NCBI RefSeq assembly: GCF_022259695.1
Contig: NZ_CP092099.1
Span: forward strand, 3,308,001 to 3,372,000
DNA: 64,000 nucleotides
Direction: 5' to 3'
Source: Flaviramulus sp. BrNp1-15
Lineage (GTDB): Bacteria > Bacteroidota > Bacteroidia > Flavobacteriales > Flavobacteriaceae
The first letter of the stretch is position 1. Each line of letters opens with the position of its first letter. Made by a program: the position numbers and the translations under genes. Positions 1 through 6,685 of this stretch are shown piece after piece. The notes under the pieces were generated by a model, which saw only the letters and a list, made by a program, of their open reading frames with translations, searched no databases and had not been told where the DNA came from.

Positions 1-334
1 AACTATAGACTTTTTTAAGGAAAATGAAGTTGTAAATGTTGAGCGTTTTAAGGAAGAACTTTTTGAAGACGAGAAACAAATTAGAGAGTTTGAAAATTAC
101 AAAAAGGAATTTGAAGGTGAACAGAATTTAGTGCTTAGAAATCAGTTTGATGTTGCAGAAGCTGTTGTAAACAAGGAAAAGAAAAAAATTAAAACCGATA
201 TAAAACTAGACACCAACATACAAATAAAACTAGATATTGATGCTCCTGATGCATCTGCAGAATATTTAGAACGTGGTTATGATGATGAAAAGAAAATGCA
301 TTATTACAAAGTATTTTTTAATGCTGAGAATTAA
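1..334 (+). CDS. C-terminal end of a probable nucleoid-associated protein (NdpA/NA37-like), partial
   Basis: The reading frame is open from the first base of the window and stops at 334, so only about the last 110 residues are present; the Met at 131 is internal. The visible part is rich in Asp, Glu and Lys. It ends in a stretch reading YLERGYDDEKKMHYYKVFFN, which resembles the C-terminus of the 37-kDa nucleoid-associated family (PF04245) as I remember it from Bacteroidota. Proteins of that family bind the nucleoid, and their function is poorly defined. The gene is followed by 76 bp and then polyphosphate kinase on the same strand. The family assignment is from memory of the C-terminal pattern only and could be wrong; the partial coding nature is certain. 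Confidence 0.55.
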   Translation, partial: TIDFFKENEVVNVERFKEELFEDEKQIREFENYKKEFEGEQNLVLRNQFDVAEAVVNKEKKKIKTDIKLDTNIQIKLDIDAPDASAEYLERGYDDEKKMHYYKVFFNAEN

Positions 335-410
335 TTAAACCTTGTAATAAAACGCTGGTTTTTTTATTATTTTCATTAAATTGTGAACTCTAGAAAACAA
401 GAAATAAAGT

Positions 411-1190
411 ATGTCAAAAGACAACGGATTTAACTACGACGCAGAATTAGCAAAACTTCACACAGAGTTAGTTCACTTACAAGAATGGGTAAAGAAACAA
501 GGTTTAAAAGTGGTTATTGTTTTTGAGGGGCGAGATGCCTCTGGAAAAGGCGGAACAATTAAACGCTTCACAGAACCTTTAAACCCAAGAGTATGTAAAG
601 TTGTAGCATTAGGTGTTCCTACTGAAAAAGAAAAAACACAATGGTATTTTCAACGTTATGTGCATCACTTACCTGCTGCCGGCGAAATTGTACTTTTTGA
701 TAGAAGTTGGTATAACAGAGCTGGAGTAGAAAAAGTAATGGGCTTTTGTACCGATGATGAGTATAATGAATTTTTACGCTCATGTCCAGAATTTGAGCGT
801 ATGTTAGTTAGATCTGGAATTATTGTTTTAAAATACTGGTTTTCGGTAAGTGATGAAGAACAAGAAAAGCGTTTTAAAAACCGTATAAGCAATCCTTTAA
901 AACGTTGGAAATTTAGCCCAATGGACTTAGAATCGCGGTCAAGGTGGTTAGAATACTCTAAAGCCAAAGACAATATGTTTGCTCATACCGACACCAAACA
1001 AGTGCCTTGGTATGTGGTAAACTCTGATAATAAAAAAAGAGCGCGTTTAAATTGTATAAGCCATGTTTTAAGCAAAATTCCATATGAAAAAATGGATATA
1101 AAGCCTGTTGAACTTCCGGAGTTGCCAGACTATAAAGGCTATGTACGCCCGCCAATGAATTACCAAACTTTTGTCCCTGAGAAGTATTGA
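411..1190 (+). CDS. ppk2: Polyphosphate kinase 2 family protein (PPK2)
   Basis: A 259-residue cytoplasmic enzyme that transfers phosphate between polyphosphate and nucleoside phosphates. The PPK2 signatures are all visible: a P-loop GRDASGKGG at residues 40-48, the FDRSWYNR block at about 96-103 that carries the catalytic Asp/Arg residues, and a downstream lid-like region rich in Arg/Lys. The length fits single-domain PPK2 proteins, which use ATP or GTP; which nucleotide is preferred cannot be told from sequence. It is transcribed toward the cassette that begins about 40 bp after its stop. The start at 411 gives the expected N-terminus just before the first helix. Confidence in the family is very high. 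Confidence 0.95.
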   Translation: MSKDNGFNYDAELAKLHTELVHLQEWVKKQGLKVVIVFEGRDASGKGGTIKRFTEPLNPRVCKVVALGVPTEKEKTQWYFQRYVHHLPAAGEIVLFDRSWYNRAGVEKVMGFCTDDEYNEFLRSCPEFERMLVRSGIIVLKYWFSVSDEEQEKRFKNRISNPLKRWKFSPMDLESRSRWLEYSKAKDNMFAHTDTKQVPWYVVNSDNKKRARLNCISHVLSKIPYEKMDIKPVELPELPDYKGYVRPPMNYQTFVPEKY

Positions 1191-1216
1191 ATTAACTTGA
1201 CTTTGTAAAAAATTTC

Positions 1217-1233
1217 GTCTAACTTCGTTTAAC
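1217..1233. repeat. Integron core-site-like junction upstream of the two-gene cassette
   Basis: Between ppk2 and the MBL-fold gene lies GTCTAAC (1217-1223), three bases, then GTTTAAC (1227-1233). The first matches the integron consensus RYYYAAC exactly and the second matches GTTRRRY at six of seven positions. A recombination between G1227 and T1228 would mark the left end of a cassette. This is a pattern reading of a short motif in AT-rich DNA, so it is only meaningful together with the hairpin at 2650-2779. Confidence 0.4.
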
Positions 1234-1294
1234 GATTGATATAAGTCATTAAAGAACGACGTCATATCATCGCATTGGCTGCAAGCTGAAAAAA

Positions 1295-2209
1295 ATGAAA
1301 TATACGATGAAAAAAATCTCTTTAATAACTGTACTGATAGTATTAATGTTTTCTTGTAAATCCGAGAAAAACAAAAAAACTGATGAAACTAAAGCCAGTA
1401 CAGAGAAAAAATACCAAGCGAAAGCGCCACCTACTCAACCTTTTGGAAAGGAAGCATTTGGCGAATCCGACAAGACAACCTTAAGATGGCTCGGAATGGG
1501 AGGCTTCTTCATTAATAGTCACGGAACAACATTAATGATTGACCCTCTTTTGGGGGACTTCGATATGCCCGTTATGATAGATTTTCCTATCAAAGCCGAA
1601 AATGTTCCCAATCTTGATGCTATATTAGTTACGCATAGTGATAATGACCACTATAGCATTCCCACTAATCGAAAGCTAAAGAAAGTAACCAATGAATTTC
1701 ACTCTACAATTTATGTAGATTCACTTATGAAAAATGAAGGGTTTAATTCAATTGGACACACTATTGGAGAATCTTTTACAATTGGAGATATCAAGGTTAA
1801 GGTACTTCCAGTTGACCATTCTTGGCAAAATGCTTATCCCGGAACGAGCGATAGAATTTTTAAAGATGAAGATTCCTGCGGATTTTGGATTGAGACTTCA
1901 GATGGAACAATCTGGGCGACTGGAGATTCTCGATTGATGCCAGAACAATTAAAGATGCAAGAACCTGATGCTATCTTATTCGATTGGTCGGACAGCGAAT
2001 GGCATTTCACATTAGAAGGAGCAGTAAAATTAGCAAATACTTATCCTAATTCTAAACTTTTGCTAAATCATTGGGGTTCTGTAGATGCACCTGACTTTCC
2101 GCCATTTAATGCAGACCCAGAGGTTTTAAAAAAATTAGTGGTCAATCCAGAACGCATTGTTCTTTTAGCACCAGGAGAACCTTTCATACTTGAAAAATTA
2201 AAGAAATAA
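1295..2209 (+). CDS. MBL-fold metallo-hydrolase lipoprotein
   Basis: A 304-residue protein with a lipoprotein signal (hydrophobic stretch, then MFSC with Cys21), a charged linker to about residue 50, and a metallo-beta-lactamase-fold domain. The domain opens with LRWLGMGGFFI and continues with the metal-motif region THSDNDHYS at 113-121, TGDSRL near 210 and NHWGS near 258. In the usual HxHxDH motif the second His is here Asp116, so metal binding may differ; related proteins with HSDNDH exist to my recollection. The substrate cannot be predicted. An alternative start at 1307 (MKKIS) gives a shorter signal peptide and is equally plausible. The gene is the first of two in the cassette and is followed 6 bp later by the ABM-type lipoprotein. 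Confidence 0.8.
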   Translation: MKYTMKKISLITVLIVLMFSCKSEKNKKTDETKASTEKKYQAKAPPTQPFGKEAFGESDKTTLRWLGMGGFFINSHGTTLMIDPLLGDFDMPVMIDFPIKAENVPNLDAILVTHSDNDHYSIPTNRKLKKVTNEFHSTIYVDSLMKNEGFNSIGHTIGESFTIGDIKVKVLPVDHSWQNAYPGTSDRIFKDEDSCGFWIETSDGTIWATGDSRLMPEQLKMQEPDAILFDWSDSEWHFTLEGAVKLANTYPNSKLLLNHWGSVDAPDFPPFNADPEVLKKLVVNPERIVLLAPGEPFILEKLKK

Positions 2210-2215
2210 TTTATT

Positions 2216-2638
2216 ATGCGTTCTTATAAAAAAATTTGGATTTTAATGTCAATTTTTCTGCTCAATTCGTGTGATAGCGAAAAGAATTCACAAACTTCTC
2301 ACAATTCAGACAAAATGATGATTAGAATATCAGAAATCGAAATATTACCAGAATATGTCGATGAGTATTTATCAATATTAAAAGAAGAATCAAAAGCTTC
2401 GGTAGAATTAGAAGATGGCGTTATTTCAATTTACCCAATGTACCATAAAGAAAACCCAACGGAAATTAGAATTTTGGAAATTTACGCAGATAAAAAGGCA
2501 TACGAATCACATTTAGAAACACCACATTTCAAACATTACAAAACGACAACCTTAAAAATGGTAAAATCATTGAAATTAGTTGATATGAATGCAATCGACG
2601 TAGAAACTATGCCAATGATTTTTAAGAAAATAAATTGA
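2216..2638 (+). CDS. Lipoprotein with antibiotic-biosynthesis-monooxygenase (ABM) fold
   Basis: A 140-residue protein with a lipoprotein signal ending LLNSC (Cys19), a short Ser/Asn-rich linker and then a domain of about 95 residues from MMIRISEIEI onward. The domain has the ABM/YgiN pattern: a strand with a Tyr-Val-Asp-Glu-Tyr helix start, the central block with Gly-Val-Ile-Ser-Ile-Tyr, a Glu-Ile-Tyr-Ala-Asp strand followed by a helix carrying His residues (SHLETPHFKHY). Such proteins are small cofactor-free monooxygenases or ligand-binding dimers; an exported lipidated form is unusual. It sits 6 bp after the MBL-fold gene, so the two are probably co-transcribed and lie together inside the cassette. 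The substrate is unknown. Confidence 0.8.
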   Translation: MRSYKKIWILMSIFLLNSCDSEKNSQTSHNSDKMMIRISEIEILPEYVDEYLSILKEESKASVELEDGVISIYPMYHKENPTEIRILEIYADKKAYESHLETPHFKHYKTTTLKMVKSLKLVDMNAIDVETMPMIFKKIN

Positions 2639-2649
2639 AAAAAGCCAGC

Positions 2650-2779
2650 AGCCAACAATGGCTATAAGTAATTGCTAGTTCTCGCCTACTTCTGAAAATC
2701 CTCGCGGATTTTCAGTTTGGTGTGTACTTGCAAAGTTAAGTGCTATACAACGCAACTACTCATAGCCGAGACGTTAAAC
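2650..2779. repeat. attC-like imperfect inverted repeat at the cassette end
   Basis: The element starts with AGCCAAC (2650-2656, six of seven to RYYYAAC) and ends with GTTAAAC (2773-2779, exact GTTRRRY). Inside these, GGCTATAAGTAATTGC (2660-2675) pairs with GCAACTACTCATAGCC (2752-2767) with two mismatches, both of which can form G-T pairs. An inner perfect 10-bp stem CTGAAAATCC/GGATTTTCAG (2692-2701, 2706-2715) has a TCGC loop. The unequal spacers AAT and GAGAC next to the core sites mimic the unpaired central spacer of attC hairpins. I recall closely similar hairpins between genes in other Flavobacteriia, which was not checked. Confidence 0.6.
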
Positions 2780-2783
2780 GAAC

Positions 2784-3482
2784 CTAAAAAATCTCAGCCT
2801 CAAAAAGATTAGAAAAATGCTTCAGTAATTTTTCTTTTACTTCAGCTTCATCAACAGTTTTTTGTGCCAATTCTACATTTAAAGAGGTTACAGCTTTACC
2901 ACGAATACCACAGGGAATAATATTATCAAAATAACCCAAATTGGCATTTACATTTAATGCAAAACCATGCATAGTTACCCAACGGCTTGCACGCACACCC
3001 ATAGCGCAAATTTTACGCGCAAATGGTGTACCAACATCTAACCAAACTCCTGTTTCTCCTGGGCTTCTTTCGGCTTTTAAGCCATATTCTGCAAGTGTTA
3101 GGATAATCATTTCTTCTAATAAACGCAGATATTTATGTATATCGGTAAAAAAGTTTTCTAAATCTAGAATAGGATAACCTACAATTTGCCCAGGGCCGTG
3201 ATATGTAATATCTCCACCTCGGTTTATTTTATAAAAAGTCGCTCCTTTTTCAGTTAGTTGTTCTTCATTTAAAAGCAAATTAGATAAATCGCCACTTTTG
3301 CCTAAAGTATACACGTGCGGATGCTCTACAAACAAGAAATAATTTTTGGTTTTTAAACCTGCTTCTTCTCGCCTGTTCTTAATTTTAGTATCTACAATAC
3401 CCTTAAATAATTCTTCTTGGTAATCCCAAGTTTGTTTATAGTCTTTTAAACCTAAATCTTGCAGTTGTATTGCTTTATTCAT
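2784..3482 (-). CDS. lipB: Octanoyltransferase LipB
   Basis: Transfers octanoyl groups from acyl carrier protein to lipoyl domains, the first step of de novo protein lipoylation in the cytoplasm. The diagnostic blocks are RGGDITYHGPGQ (about 88-99), the catalytic Lys in ARKICAMGV (about Lys157) and the catalytic Cys in IIPCGI (about Cys191). The ATG at 3482 (MNKAIQL) is preferred: an upstream in-frame TTG at 3491 overlaps a TAATTTTG promoter box and is unlikely to be the start. The stop lies 5 bp from the attC-like core site, so a cassette appears to have landed right behind this gene. Length, about 232 residues, is normal for the family. Confidence 0.96.
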   Translation of the reverse strand: MNKAIQLQDLGLKDYKQTWDYQEELFKGIVDTKIKNRREEAGLKTKNYFLFVEHPHVYTLGKSGDLSNLLLNEEQLTEKGATFYKINRGGDITYHGPGQIVGYPILDLENFFTDIHKYLRLLEEMIILTLAEYGLKAERSPGETGVWLDVGTPFARKICAMGVRASRWVTMHGFALNVNANLGYFDNIIPCGIRGKAVTSLNVELAQKTVDEAEVKEKLLKHFSNLFEAEIF

Positions 3483-3488
3483 AGTCTG

Positions 3489-3496
3489 CAAAATTA
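3489..3496 (-). promoter_or_regulatory. Promoter -7 box TAATTTTG of lipB
   Basis: Read on the minus strand, TAATTTTG matches the Bacteroidota -7 consensus TAnnTTTG exactly and ends 6 bp before the lipB ATG at 3482. With normal spacing the transcript would begin at or next to the start codon, so the mRNA could be leaderless. No clear -33 box was seen. Confidence 0.45.
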
Positions 3497-3511
3497 CGAT
3501 ATTTTTATGTT

Positions 3512-3670
3512 TTATCTATCTGGGTTATTAAGTATAACTAATGCTGCAATAACTCCGGGTACCCAGCCACAAAGCCATAATAAAAAGACAATAAAAATGG
3601 AGCCACAACCTTTATCTAAAACTGCTAAAGGTGGACATATAATTGAAAGTAAAACTCTCCAGAAACTCAT
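3512..3670 (-). CDS. YqaE/Pmp3 family small membrane protein
   Basis: A 52-codon gene too short for a usual ORF cut-off, read on the minus strand from ATG at 3670 to TAA at 3512-3514. The product begins MSFWRVLLSIICPPLAVL and contains KGCGSIFIVFLLWLCGWVPG followed by an Ala/Val/Ile-rich second helix, ending NPDR. This is the two-helix Pmp3/YqaE pattern (PF01679): a first hydrophobic segment with ICPPLAV, a short polar turn, and a second segment with WVPG(V)IAA. Members sit in the cytoplasmic membrane and are linked to membrane potential and salt or cold stress in other organisms. It lies 29 bp upstream of lipB on the same strand, but lipB has its own promoter box in between. Confidence 0.88.
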   Translation of the reverse strand: MSFWRVLLSIICPPLAVLDKGCGSIFIVFLLWLCGWVPGVIAALVILNNPDR

Positions 3671-3700
3671 GCTTTGATTTATTTTAATTGATGATTAACT

Positions 3701-3739
3701 GTTTGACGCCATAACACTAAGAATGTTACAGCGTCAAAC
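3701..3739. repeat. Inverted repeat GTTTGACGC/GCGTCAAAC
   Basis: A perfect 9-bp inverted repeat (3701-3709 and 3731-3739), extended inward by ATAACA/TGTTA, lies between the YqaE gene and the DUF302-like gene. On the minus strand it follows the stop of the DUF302-like gene by about 26 bp, but no T-run follows the stem, so it is not a typical intrinsic terminator. Confidence 0.5.
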
Positions 3740-3765
3740 AAATTCTAATCTGGAAATTAATTCTA

Positions 3766-4653
3766 TTATTCACATAAACTCTCAAGAGCATCTTCTATAT
3801 CTCCCGGTGTGCTCATTATCTTCATAAAGGTGCCCATTGTTAAATTTGGCCAATGCAGTGCTATTCTATATTTACCATGTAACATAGTTGCTTGGTTTCC
3901 TTGCAAAATAATTTCATAAGGTAAAGCAGCAACATGATCTTCTCCTATTTTTGGTAAAAAGTGTGGTTCACCCTCTTCTTTATTAAGTAAACCAACCCCA
4001 AATACCGCAACTTTTTCGTTTTTATAAACTATTCTATACACCTTAACAGTATTTCCTTTTTTAGCTTCTAGGTTTTTGGTAATAGTTTCTATACCTTCTT
4101 CAAACGATTCAAATTCTTTTAACTCAACAGGATCTGTAAAATAAGGCATCATTATTTTATAATGATATTTAGCCAGTTTATCTGCTTTTACAGTTCCACC
4201 AAAAGGTATAAACTCATTACCCAAAGGTGCGAAAGTTGTTTTTAAATCTGCGCTAAACTTTTCAAATACACTTTTATATGTATTATAATTTATAGGTAAA
4301 TATGCTCTTAGTATATAATCTGGATTAGTATAAGATATAGTAATTTTTCCATTTTTTTGAACTAAACCAATCTTCATAGCTGCCGCCAAAGCGCCTCTAT
4401 CTTTTACTTTAACTACTGTGTTTTTTAAATCGGTTCTTGTAAATGCTACAACTGTTAATGAACTTTTATTAGAAGGATTATAAGCTCCTAATACTGTAAA
4501 TGAATTATCTTTTAATGTTTGAATGACTTCTTTAGTAACTTCTTGAATAGATTTTGTCGATTCGCCAACCCTAATATATGGAGATAAATCCTGTCCTGCT
4601 GTATTAAAATTAACTAATATTAGTGCCATTGCACTGAGAATAAAATGTTTCAT
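3766..4653 (-). CDS. Secreted protein, possibly DUF302-related
   Basis: A 295-residue protein with a cleavable signal peptide (MKHFILSAMALILVNFNTAGQ, cut after about residue 20). The region after it, with STKSIQEVTKEVIQTLKDN and GAYNP, resembles the opening of DUF302 domains, which start with a helix and a Gly-Phe-X-Val strand. A second helix at about 185-200 (FEEGIETITKNLE) and a VAALPYEIIL segment near 245 suggest a second, more diverged half. No catalytic motif is recognisable, and the DUF302 link is a weak resemblance. It is a single gene, divergent from lysS across 221 bp, and is followed by the inverted repeat at 3701-3739. It probably acts in the periplasm; function is unknown. Confidence 0.7.
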   Translation of the reverse strand: MKHFILSAMALILVNFNTAGQDLSPYIRVGESTKSIQEVTKEVIQTLKDNSFTVLGAYNPSNKSSLTVVAFTRTDLKNTVVKVKDRGALAAAMKIGLVQKNGKITISYTNPDYILRAYLPINYNTYKSVFEKFSADLKTTFAPLGNEFIPFGGTVKADKLAKYHYKIMMPYFTDPVELKEFESFEEGIETITKNLEAKKGNTVKVYRIVYKNEKVAVFGVGLLNKEEGEPHFLPKIGEDHVAALPYEIILQGNQATMLHGKYRIALHWPNLTMGTFMKIMSTPGDIEDALESLCE

Positions 4654-4845
4654 ATTGCTATTGGTATTAAGGATTACTATAAGTCATTAAAATCAAAAGA
4701 AAATTTTAGACTTATTTTTTTAAATTGAATAAAATAAAGGATAAATTTCCTTTTTTTCTATGATTAAAATCATACCATAGAATAGTATTATATGGTAATT
4801 AACAAGAATATTTCAAAAGAAGCTTTTCAGTTTTTTCAAATAGTT

Positions 4846-4853
4846 TAATTTTG
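4846..4853 (+). promoter_or_regulatory. Promoter -7 box TAATTTTG of lysS
   Basis: TAATTTTG is an exact match to the Bacteroidota -7 consensus TAnnTTTG and ends 21 bp before the lysS start. The expected transcription start is near 4860, leaving a leader of about 15 bases. No convincing -33 box was identified. Confidence 0.5.
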
Positions 4854-4874
4854 CAGTTCTAAAAAAAAATATTC

Positions 4875-6566
4875 ATGCAGCTTTCTGAACAAGAAATAGT
4901 AAGAAGAGAAAAATTAGCAAAACTACGTGATTTGGGTATTAATCCATATCCAGCAGATTTATATCCAGTTAAAGACACATCTAAATCCATAAAACAGGAT
5001 TTTAACGAAGGTAATAAAGTGATTATTGCCGGTCGTTTAATGTCTAGACGAATTCAAGGAAATGCAAGTTTTGCAGAATTACAAGATGCCGAAGGACGCA
5101 TACAAGTTTACTTTAATAGAGACGAAATTTGTGCTGGTGATGATAAAAGCAAATACAACGAAGTTTATAAAAAATTACTGGACATAGGTGATTTTATTGG
5201 TGTTGAAGGCACTTTATTTACCACTAAAGTTGGTGAAAAAAGTGTTAGAGTAAAAGATTTCACCCTACTTAGTAAAGCTTTAAAACCTTTGCCTTTACCA
5301 AGAACAGATGCTGAAGGTAATGTACATGATGCTTTTACAGATCCAGAGCAACGATACAGACAGCGTTATGCAGATTTAGTTGTAAACCCACATGTAAAAG
5401 AAGTGTTCGTTAAACGAACTAAGTTGTTTAATGCAATGCGTTCGTTTTTTAATAACGCTGGATATTTTGAGGTTGAAACACCAGTTTTACAACCTATTCC
5501 TGGTGGTGCTGCAGCACGCCCATTCATTACGCATCACAATGCTTTAGATATTCCGTTGTATATGAGAATTGCCAATGAGTTATATTTAAAACGATTAATT
5601 GTTGGTGGTTTTGATGGTGTTTATGAGTTTTCTAAAAACTTTAGAAATGAAGGCATGGATAGAACTCATAATCCAGAATTTACAGCTATGGAAATTTATG
5701 TAGCTTACAAAGATTACAACTGGATGATGTCTTTTTGTGAAAGCTTACTTGAACATTGTGCCATTGCTGTAAACGGAACAACCAAAGCTAAGTTTGGAGA
5801 TCACGACATAGATTTTAAAGCGCCTTATGCTAGAGTAACAATGGCAGATTCTATAAAACATTTTACTGGTTTTGATATTACTGGAAAAACTGAAGATGAA
5901 ATAAGACAAGCCGCAAAAGATTTAGGGGTTGAAGTGGATGACACCATGGGGAAAGGCAAACTTATTGATGAGATTTTTGGCGAAAAATGTGAAGGCAACT
6001 ATATACAACCTACTTTTATAACAGATTACCCAAAAGAGATGAGTCCGTTATGTAAAGAGCATCGCGATAATCCAGAATTAACAGAACGTTTTGAACTTAT
6101 GGTTTGTGGTAAAGAAATTGCAAATGCCTATTCTGAGCTTAACGACCCAATTGATCAACGCGAACGTTTTGAGCATCAATTAAAACTAGCTGCCAAAGGT
6201 GATGATGAAGCTACCGAATTTATAGACTATGACTTTTTACGTGCTTTAGAGTATGGTATGCCTCCAACATCTGGTATGGGAATTGGTATGGATAGATTGA
6301 TTATGTTTTTAACTAATAACCAAAGTATACAAGAGGTTTTATTCTTTCCACAAATGCGACCAGAAAAAAAGCCCTTAGCTATAAGTGATGATGCCAAAGC
6401 AGTATTTGAAATACTTAAAAAAGCTGAAAAATTAGAGTTAGTTAATTTGAAATCACAATCAGGTTTATCAAATAAAAAATGGGATAAAACCATAAAAGAA
6501 TTGACTAAAAACAATCTTGCTAAAGTTGAAAAAACAGATGATGGTTTATTTGTCAATCTTTTTTAA
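4875..6566 (+). CDS. lysS: Lysine--tRNA ligase, class II
   Basis: Charges tRNA-Lys with lysine in the cytoplasm. The 563-residue protein has an N-terminal OB-fold anticodon-binding domain (about 55-150, IIAGRLMSRRIQGNASFAEL) and a class II catalytic core. Motif 2 is seen as FRNEGMDRTHNPEFTAME and motif 3 as GMGIGMDRL near residue 470. The bacterial core normally ends near residue 505; here about 60 further residues follow (ISDDAKAVFEILKKAEKL to the end), which look like a small helical, winged-helix-like extension. I recall this extension in Bacteroidota LysS, but its role is unknown to me. The gene stands alone with its own promoter box. Identification is certain. Confidence 0.98.
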   Translation: MQLSEQEIVRREKLAKLRDLGINPYPADLYPVKDTSKSIKQDFNEGNKVIIAGRLMSRRIQGNASFAELQDAEGRIQVYFNRDEICAGDDKSKYNEVYKKLLDIGDFIGVEGTLFTTKVGEKSVRVKDFTLLSKALKPLPLPRTDAEGNVHDAFTDPEQRYRQRYADLVVNPHVKEVFVKRTKLFNAMRSFFNNAGYFEVETPVLQPIPGGAAARPFITHHNALDIPLYMRIANELYLKRLIVGGFDGVYEFSKNFRNEGMDRTHNPEFTAMEIYVAYKDYNWMMSFCESLLEHCAIAVNGTTKAKFGDHDIDFKAPYARVTMADSIKHFTGFDITGKTEDEIRQAAKDLGVEVDDTMGKGKLIDEIFGEKCEGNYIQPTFITDYPKEMSPLCKEHRDNPELTERFELMVCGKEIANAYSELNDPIDQRERFEHQLKLAAKGDDEATEFIDYDFLRALEYGMPPTSGMGIGMDRLIMFLTNNQSIQEVLFFPQMRPEKKPLAISDDAKAVFEILKKAEKLELVNLKSQSGLSNKKWDKTIKELTKNNLAKVEKTDDGLFVNLF

Positions 6567-6685
6567 AATGAAATTAAAATATTAACATAAAATCATTCTT
6601 AACTACATCAACCTTATAATCATGATTTTATAATTAAAAAAATGGGTTAGAAACTGCTCTCACATTAGCCCCAAACTAATATGCA

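Larger units (their letters stand above)
1228..2773 (+). mobile_element. Integron-like gene cassette carrying two lipoprotein genes
   Basis: The segment between ppk2 and lipB has the anatomy of an integron gene cassette. It begins at a GTT-type core site, carries two co-oriented genes with only 6 bp between them, and ends in a 130-bp attC-like inverted repeat whose last core site GTTAAAC lies 5 bp from the stop codon of lipB. The flanking genes are housekeeping genes on opposite strands and neither is damaged. No integron integrase is visible in the window, so this would be a lone cassette at a secondary site or in an integrase-less cluster. The cassette identity is inference from structure; the exact ends assume cleavage between G and TT. 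Confidence 0.5.

Noticed and set aside
3459-3677. Plus-strand frame of 72 codons
   Set aside because: It lies antisense to the YqaE/Pmp3 gene and to the lipB start; its product has no signal or motif.
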